The position numbers were made by a program, and so were the translations under genes. Below, one piece after another: positions 35,218 through 44,161 of a stretch of DNA of 64,000 nucleotides (positions are counted from its first letter, which is position 1; each line of letters begins with the position of its first letter). The notes beneath the pieces were generated by a model. That model was not told where the DNA came from and did not search any database. It was given only the letters and a program-made list of their open reading frames with translations. This DNA comes from Longimycelium tulufanense (GTDB taxonomy: Bacteria; Actinomycetota; Actinomycetes; Mycobacteriales; Pseudonocardiaceae): positions 48,172-112,171 of the forward strand of contig NZ_BMMK01000021.1 of the NCBI RefSeq assembly GCF_014645795.1, read 5' to 3'.

Positions 35218-36456
35218 TCAGCCTTCCGGTGCCTTCTCGGGTGTTCCGGCATCAGTCCGTGCCGTCCGCAGGAGTCCTCGGTAGGCAACCACCGCACTCA
35301 GCAGGCTGAGCACCGCTGCCGTCAGGAACGCCCAACGGGCGTTGCCGTCCGCCGCCTGCGCCAGCACTCCAAACAGTGCCGCGCCGAAGGGATGCGCCGC
35401 CATCGCCGCCGACCGGGCGCTCGCGGTCACCCTCCCGAGAAGCTCGCGCGGCACGACCCGCTGCCGCACCGCCCGGATGTTCACCGTCGCCAGCACGGAG
35501 AGCGCACCGTGCACAGCGTTCACCACGCACAGCTGAACCGCGTTCCGCGCCAACGCCATGGCCAGCAACGAGAAGCCAAGAGCAATCACCGACCAGGCGA
35601 TGAGCCGCTCCGAGGCGAACCGGTTGGCTGCCCACCGCGCGACGGTCATCGCCACGAGCCCGCCGACACCTGCCGCCGACAGGATGATTCCCACCCAGGT
35701 CGGGCTCGCCTGCAGTCCGCGCGTCGCGTAAACAACGATCAGGACCTCGACGGCGACCACGAAATTGATGACGACCTGCAGCGACACGATATTCGCGATG
35801 ATCTGGCTCGATCTGATGTACCGAACGCCCGACATCATGTCGCGCCAAATCTTGGAACCGCCCGCGGTATTCCGCTCCGTGCGGCCGAAACGCAACGGGA
35901 CGATCGTGAGTGCGGAAACGGCAAACGTCGCGGCATTGATGTAAAGGCACGTTTCCACCCCCAGTGACGCCAGCGCGACCCCGATTGCCGCGGGACCGAC
36001 GAGGAGGCCGAGCTGGTTGCTGAGTTCGAGCCGCGCGTTGCCCGCCACCAGGTCCTTCGGCGCCAGGCTGTCCTTCACCGCGATCGCGATCGCGGTCTCG
36101 AAGAACACCCCCGCGGACGAGGCGCCGAACGCCACGCCGAGCACGAGCCACCCACCCGCCGGCAGCAACACCACCGCGGGCAGTAGAACGAACGAGACCG
36201 CACGCAGGGCGTCCGAGACGATCAGTACCCGCCGCACGTCCCAGCGGTCCACGAGCGCACCGGCGACCAGCCCGACCACCAGGTACGCCGCCGTCCGGGA
36301 CGCCACCACCAATGCCGTCGCCAGGACGCTGTCGGTCGCCCGCAGCACCAGCAACGGCACCGCGAGCACCGCGGCGCCGTCCCCGAGGACGGACACGCTC
36401 TGCCCCGCCCACAGCAGCCGGAAACGCAGGCTCGACAGGCTCGACCCCGGCGCCAT
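35218..36456 (-). CDS. MFS exporter (enterobactin/macrolide-type)
   Basis: 412 residues from ATG 36456 after GGGGGAG. Twelve hydrophobic segments; N-terminal LLWAGQSVSVLGDGAAVLAVPL and GALVDRWDVRRVLIVSDALR are typical of MefA/EntS-like MFS proteins. Divergent from the small-peptide gene and the di-domain oxygenase-like gene, with about 320 bp between. It is a reasonable exporter or self-resistance pump for whatever that locus makes, by position only. Confidence 0.88.
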   Translation of the reverse strand: MAPGSSLSSLRFRLLWAGQSVSVLGDGAAVLAVPLLVLRATDSVLATALVVASRTAAYLVVGLVAGALVDRWDVRRVLIVSDALRAVSFVLLPAVVLLPAGGWLVLGVAFGASSAGVFFETAIAIAVKDSLAPKDLVAGNARLELSNQLGLLVGPAAIGVALASLGVETCLYINAATFAVSALTIVPLRFGRTERNTAGGSKIWRDMMSGVRYIRSSQIIANIVSLQVVINFVVAVEVLIVVYATRGLQASPTWVGIILSAAGVGGLVAMTVARWAANRFASERLIAWSVIALGFSLLAMALARNAVQLCVVNAVHGALSVLATVNIRAVRQRVVPRELLGRVTASARSAAMAAHPFGAALFGVLAQAADGNARWAFLTAAVLSLLSAVVAYRGLLRTARTDAGTPEKAPEG

Positions 36457-36780
36457 GTGCTCCCCCGAATGTCCTGTTGGTCTCCAAACAGGTCGAGAAA
36501 CTCGCGTCACCTTAACGGATCCCGTTGGGGTGGCAGCAGCATCATTCGGAGGGCAAAAGTATCTGGACCGACGTGCCCACATGACGCTCCGCAATGGTCC
36601 GCCGGGTAATGCTGCGGCATTGGGGTGAACGGGAGGTCGGGTCCCTTGACGGCCGGCTGGGTGCCGCGAACACTCGGGCGAGTGGGCGTAATGGGTGACG
36701 CCTGGGGAGTTTCTTTTTCTCCGGAATCAATGGAACCCCTGCGTCCACCGAATGTTCCCCGTTATCCGCAAGGAGGGGAG

Positions 36781-36891
36781 GTGAAGTTCGTGGGCGAGAA
36801 GATCTCTGTCGAGGAGCTGCAGGAGCTGGCCGAGATCGCGGCGCGTTCCGAGGCCGCGGCCAGCGCGCTCCGCGCCGGCGTCGTCGAGTGA
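36781..36891 (+). CDS. 36-residue peptide, candidate modified-peptide precursor
   Basis: The GTG at 36781 follows AAGGAGGGGAG, one of the strongest ribosome sites in the window; longer in-frame versions (ATG 36691 or 36736) lack one. The peptide reads VKFVGEKISVEELQELAE followed by IAARSEAAASALRAGVVE. It is a single acidic amphipathic helix resembling a leader, then an Ala-rich tail. It has no Cys, Thr, Lys or aromatic residues in the tail, so classical lanthipeptide or sactipeptide chemistry is unlikely. A strong hairpin and a di-metal oxygenase-like gene follow. Family not recognised. Confidence 0.65.
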   Translation: MKFVGEKISVEELQELAEIAARSEAAASALRAGVVE

Positions 36892-36907
36892 TCGAAAGTC
36901 CTCGGCA

Positions 36908-36940
36908 GGCGCCGGAGCCGCACCGTGCGGCTCCGGCGCC
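36908..36940 (+). terminator. Attenuator-like hairpin between peptide gene and enzyme gene
   Basis: Perfect 16-bp arms GGCGCCGGAGCCGCAC / GTGCGGCTCCGGCGCC separated by one base, 16 bp after the peptide stop and about 100 bp before the enzyme start. It would favour abundant short peptide mRNA with limited read-through into the enzyme genes. Confidence 0.75.
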
Positions 36941-37043
36941 CCCGCGATGGCCCAGGGGCGGAACGGCCGGCCCCGCCGCCCGCCCGGAGAACTTGGGGTT
37001 GTCGACCAGCTGCGGCCGACCGCACGAATTCTGAGGAGCACGA

Positions 37044-38876
37044 ATGGCGGGTCTTCGGCGAACCGTTCCGTTTCTTTCCCAGGCACGTGTGTTGAGCGAG
37101 GAGTACAGCCTTCTGGTGGACAACACCGAGGTGGCGCTTTCGGCGGCGGACGATCCCAGGCTTGCGGGCACGCTCGCCCGGCCGATCAACCTTGGCCGCG
37201 CCGACCGGTGCTTACCCGCCGCCGAGGTCGAGGCCATCGTCGAGGCGCAGTACGAGGCGTGCCTCGAATTCATCTACGGCCACCCGGTGTGGCAGCGGTT
37301 CCGGGACGCCGAAGGGCAGGAGGCGCTCTATTCCTACCTCCTGGAGAGCCGGCACTACCTGGCCGCGGCACCGTTCCGCATGGCCAGCGGGATCACCGAT
37401 GCCTTCCGCCCCTCGGAGCTGGTGCGCCTGCAGGCACACCACGTCGTCGAGGAAGCCGACCACGACAGGTTCTTCGAGAACGGCCTGGCCGAACTCGGTT
37501 GCCCCCGCGACCTGGTCCGCGAGGCACGCCCCTCACCGGTCACCGTCGAGTGGATCCACCTCATGCGGACCGTCGCCGCCTACGGTCCCCTCGCCGCCGC
37601 GATCTGTTCGGGCCTGCTGGAGTTCACGGCGGGCGACAAGGCCGCGGTCACCGGGTGGCACGAACACCTCGTCGAACGCGGAATGCTCCCCGCCGAAGCG
37701 GTCAGGGCGATCTTCGAGCACGTCGAGACCGACCTCGGCCTCGGCCACGGCTCGAACTGGCGCGACGCGATCCACGCGGCCAAGGTCGTCCCGGTCGCCG
37801 AACTGGCCGACTGGCTCAACGCCGCCACCCTGGTCGCCGAGATGATCGTGCGCTGGCTCGACACCTTCGAGTCAGGACTGGCTGGCGACTTGGTCACCAC
37901 CCTGCCGCGCCTCCGGCTGGCCGGCGCGGCGCGCAGGTACGGCGGCGAGACCGACGGGCTTCCCGTGTGGCCGGCCGAGGTCTACCGGTCCTTCGCCCAT
38001 GGTCCACTCAGCGAAAAGCCGGGCGTACGCCGAAGTCTGGCCGTCGCCTACGCCTTCAGCGGCAAGGTGGTCGACGCCGACTCGACCGGGATTGCGGAAA
38101 CCGCAAAGAACTTCGTCGCTCGCGCCGCCCGTGACCTGGACCGCGGCGACAGCGCCGAGGAACTGGAGAAGATCGTCGACGGGTGGTTGACCGCGATCGA
38201 CGGCCACCAGTTGTGGAGCGAGCTGTCCCAACGCACCACGTTCCCCCTCGTCTACGGCTGGATGGTCGAGAACTACCACTACGTGGCCGGGATCTGGCAG
38301 CACGCCGGCGCGGCACTCTCGGCCTGTCCCGACCCGGTTGTGCGCGCGGAACTGGTCAGGCACCTCACCGAGGAGTTCGACCACGGCAGCATGTTCCGCA
38401 ACGGCATCGAGACCGGTCGCGGGGACCGGTACCAGGACCTGCCCGTCGCCGCGATGCGGCCGCTGCCGACCACGGTGGCCTTCCTCGGCACCCTGCGCGA
38501 GCTGAGCCAGCGGGATTGGAAGGGTTACGTGCTGGCGCTGGCTTTCCTCCAGCGGTCGCTCGGCACCAGTGAGCACGGACTGGGCGAGCGGCACGAGGGC
38601 TTCTACCGCGTGCTGTTCGGCGCGCTACCCGAGTGCATGCCCGTGGTGGCCGCGATGCGCCAGCACGACCTCGAGGACACCAAGCTCGGTCACGGCGACG
38701 ACAGCCACGAGCTGCTGACCCTGCTCACCGACCGCTACGAGGTCGGCCCCGAGTCGGTCGCCGCGGCGGCCATCGTCCCGCAGCTGGCCTGGAGTTTCCT
38801 GGACGGCATCTGGCGGCACTACCGCCACGGTGATGCCGCGGTCCTGCAACGGGTCGGCTGGCATGTCGACGGTTAG
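37044..38876 (+). CDS. Tandem heme-oxygenase-like di-metal protein
   Basis: 610 residues, ATG after GAGGAG. Two homologous halves. Half 1 has LLESRHYLAAA (E101), AHHVVEEADHDRFFENGL (H132/133, E136/137, D139, H140) and EHVETDLGLGHG (H226, D230, H235). Half 2 has MVENYHYVAGI (E409), RHLTEEFDHGSMFRNGIE (H440, E443/444, D446, H447) and QHDLEDTKLGHG (H541, D545, H550). These are the three metal-ligand helices of the TenA/PqqC/heme-oxygenase-like fold used by di-iron oxidases and oxygenases, and they look intact in both halves. Such enzymes act on amino acids, fatty acids or cofactor precursors. Substrate unknown; the peptide upstream is the obvious candidate. Confidence 0.8.
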   Translation: MAGLRRTVPFLSQARVLSEEYSLLVDNTEVALSAADDPRLAGTLARPINLGRADRCLPAAEVEAIVEAQYEACLEFIYGHPVWQRFRDAEGQEALYSYLLESRHYLAAAPFRMASGITDAFRPSELVRLQAHHVVEEADHDRFFENGLAELGCPRDLVREARPSPVTVEWIHLMRTVAAYGPLAAAICSGLLEFTAGDKAAVTGWHEHLVERGMLPAEAVRAIFEHVETDLGLGHGSNWRDAIHAAKVVPVAELADWLNAATLVAEMIVRWLDTFESGLAGDLVTTLPRLRLAGAARRYGGETDGLPVWPAEVYRSFAHGPLSEKPGVRRSLAVAYAFSGKVVDADSTGIAETAKNFVARAARDLDRGDSAEELEKIVDGWLTAIDGHQLWSELSQRTTFPLVYGWMVENYHYVAGIWQHAGAALSACPDPVVRAELVRHLTEEFDHGSMFRNGIETGRGDRYQDLPVAAMRPLPTTVAFLGTLRELSQRDWKGYVLALAFLQRSLGTSEHGLGERHEGFYRVLFGALPECMPVVAAMRQHDLEDTKLGHGDDSHELLTLLTDRYEVGPESVAAAAIVPQLAWSFLDGIWRHYRHGDAAVLQRVGWHVDG

Positions 38877-39792
38877 CAGCCCGAACCTCTCCGAGGTGGG
38901 ACACCTCGTCCCGGCCCGACATCGCCCCTCCATGGCGTGGGTGAAGCGGCTCGCGGCCTTGGTCGAGGACGGAGTCCCCACCGACGTGGCCGTGGCGCTC
39001 CGCGACCCGCGAATCCCACCGCGGGAGTGGAGCACCGTTCTCGCCAGGGAGTTCGCCCTCACCCTGAACTGGGCGGCTCGGCGTGTGCTGGCCGCGGCCG
39101 GCCACGCCCGGACCGGCCGCCCCCGATGGCCGGGGCTGGCGCCGGTGCTGAGCCTGCTGCCCCGGCACGGCCACGCGGTCCACCTGATCCGCAGGGCACT
39201 GCCGTTTGCCCTGTGCGGCCTTCCCACCGGGGTGGCCGGTCACCCCGAGCAGACCAACCAGCTGCGGGAACTCGCCGCCGTCCTCACCGACCTGCTGGAC
39301 CTCTCCACGCCGCTCCACGTGTTTTCCAGACCACCGCACGAGGCGGTGGCCGAGATGGCGCCCGCCGAGCTGGTCGTGGTCACCGGACGCCCCGAATCGG
39401 TGGACGCCGTTCGGTCCGCGACCACCGCCACGGTGGTTGGCGCCACCGGTTCCTGCGTGCTCCTTGTCGGGTCGGAACCGGGCAGGCTGGCCAGGGTCGG
39501 TACCGTGCTCGGTCAGCTCGACCAACCGGGCAGCTGTACCAGATTCGGCGGCTGGTGGGAGATCGCGATACCCGACGGCACGCTCTGGCGACGCAACGGG
39601 GCTACCAGGGAGACAACGGCGGTGCTGGCCGAAACCCACCCCTCGGCGGTCTACCGGCTCGACGACGGCGTGGAGCCGACGGATCTCAGTGGCTACACCT
39701 GCCTCCCCTGCGATGACAACGCCACGCTGGGCACGCTGGTCGGCTTCGGCCGTGATCCCTGGTACCGCTGGCCCGGAGACTTCCTTTGCTGA
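38863..39792 (+). CDS. Unknown protein coupled to the oxygenase-like gene (possible divergent ALDH-fold)
   Basis: 309 residues. ATG at 38863 overlaps the previous gene by 14 bp, so the two are translationally coupled. The middle (LPFALCGLPTGVAGHP, AELVVVTGRPESVDAVRSAT, VVGATGSCVLLVGSEPGRLA, QPGSCTRFGG) loosely follows the order of aldehyde dehydrogenase or acyl-CoA reductase motifs, with a Cys in GSCTR where a catalytic Cys would sit. It is far shorter than those families, and the assignment is weak. It may instead be a partner or carrier protein of the oxygenase-like enzyme. Confidence 0.6.
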   Translation: MSTVSSPNLSEVGHLVPARHRPSMAWVKRLAALVEDGVPTDVAVALRDPRIPPREWSTVLAREFALTLNWAARRVLAAAGHARTGRPRWPGLAPVLSLLPRHGHAVHLIRRALPFALCGLPTGVAGHPEQTNQLRELAAVLTDLLDLSTPLHVFSRPPHEAVAEMAPAELVVVTGRPESVDAVRSATTATVVGATGSCVLLVGSEPGRLARVGTVLGQLDQPGSCTRFGGWWEIAIPDGTLWRRNGATRETTAVLAETHPSAVYRLDDGVEPTDLSGYTCLPCDDNATLGTLVGFGRDPWYRWPGDFLC

Positions 39793-39833
39793 GCAGTGCG
39801 CAACGGCGCCGAGCAGTTAAGGTCTCGCACTAC

Positions 39834-39895
39834 GAGGTGACGGGTGAAGCGAGCATCGCGCCGGTAAGGCGCGCAGCGAGGCCCGGAGCCGAGCA
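39834..39895 (+). repeat. Dispersed two-part repeat, copy 1
   Basis: 26-bp left part (39834-39859, beginning GAGGTGACGGGTGAAGCG) and 25-bp right part (39871-39895, beginning GCGCAGCGAGGCCCGG). It starts 41 bp after the stop at 39792. The bases between can form a small stem (GCGCC/GGCGC). Copies 2 and 3 are at 46469 and 48152. Confidence 0.75.
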
Positions 39896-39931
39896 ACCCA
39901 GCCTCGTCAGGCTCCGACGCTGGAGGCCACG

Positions 39932-40582
39932 ATGCTGATCCAGCCCTGGGACAGCGTGGACGACGCCGAAGCCCTCGACTTCGTGCGGCACAACGAGTTC
40001 GGGCAGCTGATCGCCGTCGGACGGGGCCGTGACGTGCCCGTGGTGGTGCCGACCCAGTTCCTGCTCGCCGACGACGAGACCGTGCTGCTCCACCTGGCTC
40101 GTCCCAACCCGGTCTGGCATCCGATCGAAGAGAACCCGATCGTCCTGCTCGCGGTCACCGGTGACTGGGCCTTCATCCCCGGCGCATGGAAGAAACTGCC
40201 CGAACTCGACGAAGACCCGGCCTACGGCGTCCCGACCACCTACTACGCGGCGGTGCAACTGGTGTGTCGCGCGCGCATCGTCGACGACTTCGCCGAAAAG
40301 GCGGAAATCCTTCGCAGCCAGCTCGAACGCCTCGACCCCGAGGGCGGACTGGTCGACCCCGCCGCACACGACAGGGTGCTGAACGGCATTCGTGGTCTCC
40401 ACCTCCGCGTGACCGAGATCCGCGGGAAGTTCAAGTACGGCGGGAACGTCGACGCCAACCACCGCCAGCATGTCGCCGAACAACTGGCGAAACGGGACGG
40501 CCCAGGTGATGCCGACGCCCGCGACCACCTGCTCCGCAGGCTCGATTCCCCACCCCGGAAAGCGCAGCGCCCGCAGCACTGA
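39932..40582 (+). CDS. PaiB-like FMN-binding protein
   Basis: 216 residues. NEFGQLIAVGRGRDVPVVVPTQFLLADDETVLLHLARPNPVW, then AVTGDWAFIPGAWKK, VPTTYYAAVQLVCRARIVDD and HLRVTEIRGKFKYGGN, the layout of the FMN-binding split-barrel PaiB family (described as negative regulators and flavin-binding proteins). Starts 140 bp after the unknown gene, past repeat copy 1, so it may be outside that operon; it could still supply a flavin step. Confidence 0.85.
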   Translation: MLIQPWDSVDDAEALDFVRHNEFGQLIAVGRGRDVPVVVPTQFLLADDETVLLHLARPNPVWHPIEENPIVLLAVTGDWAFIPGAWKKLPELDEDPAYGVPTTYYAAVQLVCRARIVDDFAEKAEILRSQLERLDPEGGLVDPAAHDRVLNGIRGLHLRVTEIRGKFKYGGNVDANHRQHVAEQLAKRDGPGDADARDHLLRRLDSPPRKAQRPQH

Positions 40583-40688
40583 CCGGCACCTGGCCGCACG
40601 GGGTTTGTCGCAGTGACCGCGACCACCGTGGGTGCGGGAGATCGGAGCCCGTTCTGTGGTCGGCCACGGTGGGCGTTAGGTTCGGGGC

Positions 40689-41381
40689 ATGTCCTCTCGT
40701 CCGATCGCCCTGGTCACCGGTGCTACTCGCGGTATCGGCAGCGCCGTCGCGCACGCCCTCGCCCCCACGCACGACCTCCTGCTGGGTGGTCGCGACCGGG
40801 CCCGGCTGGACGAGCTTGCCGGCGAGCTGCGCTCGGCCCGCCCGTGGCCGGTGGACCTGACCGACTTCACCGCGCTCGCCGCAACCACGACCGGCATCGA
40901 GCGGCTGGACGTGCTGGTGCACAGCGCCGGCCTGGCCGAGCTGGGCACCATCGAGGAGACCCCGGCCGAGGTATGGCGGCGCACGATGGAGGTCAACCTG
41001 GTCGCGGTCGTCGAGCTGACCCGCCTTCTACTGCCCGCGCTCCGTGCCTCCCACGGCCACGTGGTCCTGCTCAACTCCGGCTCGGGCCTGCGCGCCAACC
41101 CGAACTGGGGCGCCTACGCGGCCAGCAAGTTCGCCCTGCGCGCCTTCGGCGACGTGCTGCGCGCCGAGGAGGCCGAGCACGGCATCCGGGTCACCTCGGT
41201 GCACCCCGGCCGCACCGCCACGGACATGCAGCGGTCCGTGCGCGAGCAGGAGGGCGGCGAGTTCGACCCCGGCCAGTACCTGCGGCCCGAGTCGGTGGCC
41301 GCCGCGGTCGTCTCCGCCGTGACCGCCTCCCGGGACGCCCACGTCACCGAGGTGGTCATCCGGCCGGGCCAGGCGCGGTAG
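40689..41381 (+). CDS. Short-chain dehydrogenase/reductase
   Basis: 230 residues. Cofactor motif VTGATRGIGSAVA, LDVLVHSAGLAELG, catalytic Ser in LLNSGSGL, and YAASKFALRAFG with the Tyr-Lys pair. The cofactor loop GGRDRARLDEL favours NADP(H). Substrate unknown. Followed at 14 bp by a small membrane protein gene. Confidence 0.93.
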   Translation: MSSRPIALVTGATRGIGSAVAHALAPTHDLLLGGRDRARLDELAGELRSARPWPVDLTDFTALAATTTGIERLDVLVHSAGLAELGTIEETPAEVWRRTMEVNLVAVVELTRLLLPALRASHGHVVLLNSGSGLRANPNWGAYAASKFALRAFGDVLRAEEAEHGIRVTSVHPGRTATDMQRSVREQEGGEFDPGQYLRPESVAAAVVSAVTASRDAHVTEVVIRPGQAR

Positions 41382-41395
41382 TAGCGTCTCCGAGC

Positions 41396-41914
41396 GTGCG
41401 TCGTCCGGTCCCACCCGCCGGCCGCCGGGCGCCGCGAGCCCTGCGCTGGTTCGTGCTCGGTGCGGTGTGCTTCGCGTTGGCGGTGGCGTTCTTCACCCCG
41501 TTCGGAGTGATCGTGCTGGGCCGTGAGCACGTGCCCGTCCACGGATCGATCACGATCGAGGTGGGCGAGGGCGAGGTCTTCGCACTCCGGTCGCACCACG
41601 ACACCAGCTGCGTCATCAGCCCGGAATCCGGCGAGACGCGGGACGTGGTCGCGGAGCGGCCGACCTTCCCTCGCAGTCACTGGGGCATGCGGGGACACGT
41701 CGTGGCCTGGTTCTCCGGGCGTGCCGAGGTCAACTGCAAGGGGAGGGCGACCTACGAGCCGCCCGAGTCGCTGCAACGCGGGCACGTCGCATCGCACGCG
41801 CCTGCGGTGCTCCTGCCCGCCGGCCTCCTCTTCGTCACGGTGGGATTCGTTCAGGTCCACCGGCGGAAGGCGGTGGCATCACGGCGCGCCGCACGGGAAC
41901 CAAAGGCCACCTGA
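41396..41914 (+). CDS. Two-helix membrane protein with extracytoplasmic loop
   Basis: 172 residues, GTG start. TM1 FVLGAVCFALAVAFFTPF, an extracellular loop with two Cys (TSCVISPE and VNCKGRAT) likely to form a disulfide, TM2 APAVLLPAGLLFVTVGFV, and a basic cytoplasmic tail. Probably co-transcribed with the SDR gene. Not recognised. Confidence 0.75.
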   Translation: MRRPVPPAGRRAPRALRWFVLGAVCFALAVAFFTPFGVIVLGREHVPVHGSITIEVGEGEVFALRSHHDTSCVISPESGETRDVVAERPTFPRSHWGMRGHVVAWFSGRAEVNCKGRATYEPPESLQRGHVASHAPAVLLPAGLLFVTVGFVQVHRRKAVASRRAAREPKAT

Positions 41915-41918
41915 ACAC

Positions 41919-41967
41919 CGACAAGGCACATGTCGACACATCGATGCACCGACATGACGCCTTGTCG
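41919..41967. terminator. Two-part hairpin between convergent genes
   Basis: CGACAAGGC (41919-41927) pairs with GCCTTGTCG (41959-41967), and ATGTCG pairs with CGACAT inside it. It lies between the membrane-protein gene and the convergent amidohydrolase gene, suited to stopping transcription from both sides. Confidence 0.65.
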
Positions 41968-42084
41968 CTCGCCCGCTGATGCGAGGCAGAAGGCGGCGTG
42001 ACCGGATGCGCAGCCGCTGACAGATGTGCGGGGCCGCCAAGAAGCTCGTCAGAAGGCGCTGAGAGGCCCGACAACAGGCCCCGA

Positions 42085-43413
42085 TCAGCCACGCAGGCGC
42101 AGGGACGCGGCACGGGCCTTGCCCCGCACCTCGTCGACGTCCACCCGGCTGGGCACACCCTCGGCCAGCACCTGCTCACCCGCGACCCAGACGTCCCGCA
42201 CCGCACGGGCACCGGCCGCCCAGAACAGGTTCGCCAGCAGCTCCGCGTCCGGCACGTCCAAGCCGGCCACGAACGCGGTGTCGTCGGCGCCGAGGTGCAC
42301 CACGTCCGCCCACCGGCCCGGTTCCAGGGCGCCGATGTCGTCCCGCTGCAGCGCGGCCGCGCCGCCCCGCGTCGCCAGCAGCAAGGCTTGACCCGCCGAG
42401 ATCGCCACCGCGTCATGGTTGTTCACCCGGGCCAGCAGCGCGGCGAACCGGGCGTCCTGCCACAGGTTCAGGTCGTCGTTGCTGGCCGGGCCGTCCGTGC
42501 CCAGGCCGACCCGGACCCCGGCCCGCACCATGTCGGTCAGCCGGGCCATCCCCGAGGCGAGCTTGCCGTTGGAGCCCGGGCAGTGCGACACGCCCGCGCC
42601 GGTCCGGGCGAACAGCTCGATGTCGGAGTCGGACATGTGCACGCAGTGCGCGCCCACCAGGCGACACCCGAGTAGGCCGACCTCGTCGAGCAGCCGCGGC
42701 ACCGAGCCGTACCGCTCCCGTTGGCTGCGGTCCTCGTCGAGCGACTCCGCCACGTGGATCTGCACCAGTGCCCCGCGCTCACGGGCCGCCCCGGCCACCG
42801 CCCGCAGCGCCTCCGGCGACACGGTGTAGGCCGAGTGCGGTGCGTAGGAGATCTCGACGAGCTCACCGGGGCCGAAGCGCAGCCCGACCCGGTCGATCCA
42901 CTCGCTGATCTCGCCGACCTGCTGACGCCAACCGCCTGAGTCCATCCCGGGCAGGTCGAGAATCGCCCGCCCGATCACGGAGCGGAAGCCAACCTCGAGC
43001 GCGGCGTCGGCGATGCGCTCGGGGAAGAAATACGACTCGGCGCTCGTCGTGACCCCGGCGCGCAGCATCTCCACGCAGCCCAGCCGCATGCCGGCATAGG
43101 CGTCGTCGGCCACCATCCGCGCCTCGGCGGGCCAGATCGCCTCGTTGAGCCAGCGCAGCAGCGGGAGGTCGCCACCGAGCCCGCGCAGCACCGTCATCGG
43201 GGTGTGGGCGTGTGTGTTGACCAGGCCGGGCATGAGGATCCCGGAGCACCGGTGCACGGTCGCGCCGGCCGGCCGCTCCGGTGCCCCGGCCAGCGGCCCG
43301 CAGTGGACGACGCGGCCTGCCTCGTCGATGTCCACCACCGCGTCGCGCAGCACCGTGCAGTCCGGGTCGCACGGCAGGACGACGGGCGCATGCAGCCGAA
43401 CAGGGGTCGCCAT
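42085..43413 (-). CDS. Amidohydrolase, SAH/MTA or guanine deaminase-like
   Basis: 442 residues from ATG 43413. Metal-binding motif LVNTHAHTPM, then QIHVAESLDED, GAHCVHMSD and LGTDGPASNDDLNLWQDAR: the four ligand sets of metal-dependent nucleobase deaminases. The pattern matches the S-adenosylhomocysteine / 5'-methylthioadenosine / deoxyadenosine deaminase group most closely. Converts an adenine nucleoside to the inosine form with ammonia release. Downstream genes are convergent; no clear operon. Confidence 0.88.
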   Translation of the reverse strand: MATPVRLHAPVVLPCDPDCTVLRDAVVDIDEAGRVVHCGPLAGAPERPAGATVHRCSGILMPGLVNTHAHTPMTVLRGLGGDLPLLRWLNEAIWPAEARMVADDAYAGMRLGCVEMLRAGVTTSAESYFFPERIADAALEVGFRSVIGRAILDLPGMDSGGWRQQVGEISEWIDRVGLRFGPGELVEISYAPHSAYTVSPEALRAVAGAARERGALVQIHVAESLDEDRSQRERYGSVPRLLDEVGLLGCRLVGAHCVHMSDSDIELFARTGAGVSHCPGSNGKLASGMARLTDMVRAGVRVGLGTDGPASNDDLNLWQDARFAALLARVNNHDAVAISAGQALLLATRGGAAALQRDDIGALEPGRWADVVHLGADDTAFVAGLDVPDAELLANLFWAAGARAVRDVWVAGEQVLAEGVPSRVDVDEVRGKARAASLRLRG

Positions 43414-43550
43414 ACGGCCGATCCTCGCACGAAGGCGACCGGATGTGTCCGCCACCTGGGCTAGCGTGAGGTGGCGACCAGGTAGGGGCGAAGAACTGTC
43501 CAAGCCCAGATTGTGTGGAAAGGTCGAGGCGCTCGTCTCGCCCGCTGTGT

Positions 43551-43925
43551 CTAGTTGTCCGCTGACCCCGCCGAACGGGCGTGGCAGCTGGTCACTTCGA
43601 TCTTGGGCAGTTCCCCGGCCTGCGCGGTGATCCGCAGCCGACAGCGCAGCGCACCCGCACCGGACCCGGTCACCGACTCCGGCGCGGTGACCACCGTGTC
43701 CGCCGGCACCACCTGCTCGGCCAGCCGCGGGCCGACCCGGACCGTCTCCAGCAGGCGGAGCCGTACCCCGGTGTCGGTGGTTCCCACCCGCTCCATCTGG
43801 GCGTCCGCCTGCCGCACCGGCGGCCCGCCGCGGGCGCTCGCGACCCGCCACAACAACCCGCCGGCCAACGGGATGAGGACGGCGGCGCAACACACCACGA
43901 TCAGGACGCGGGTTCTGGAGCTCAT
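43551..43925 (-). CDS. Membrane-anchored protein of unknown function
   Basis: 124 residues. One N-terminal helix (VLIVVCCAAVLIPLAGGLLW) then an extracellular domain rich in Val and Arg with a Cys pair (LRCRLRI, VTSCHAR) likely bonded. The gene lies between the amidohydrolase and two-component genes on the same strand. Family not recognised. Confidence 0.65.
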   Translation of the reverse strand: MSSRTRVLIVVCCAAVLIPLAGGLLWRVASARGGPPVRQADAQMERVGTTDTGVRLRLLETVRVGPRLAEQVVPADTVVTAPESVTGSGAGALRCRLRITAQAGELPKIEVTSCHARSAGSADN

Positions 43926-44161
43926 GACCCCAGGGTGTGGCCGTGCGCCGCCGGATCACTCGGCCGATCGGTCGGTGCCGGCCGTCGTCCGGCCGAGATC
44001 GGCATCAGCCGATTCGTACCCCCGGCGTCGTCCTCCCCCTGGCCCGATCGGGCCCTTTCGTCGAGCACGCCCCGCGTCCCCGACAGCCGCTCGTGCCACC
44101 CGCGCTGGTCGCGGCGGCGCCACGAACGCCCTGCGCCCTCGCGGTGGTCCCCAGCCTGGTT

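Noticed and set aside
38863..39792. Firm naming of the unknown gene as aldehyde dehydrogenase or acyl-CoA reductase
   Set aside because: Only loose motif order and one Cys support it; the length is far too short for the families.
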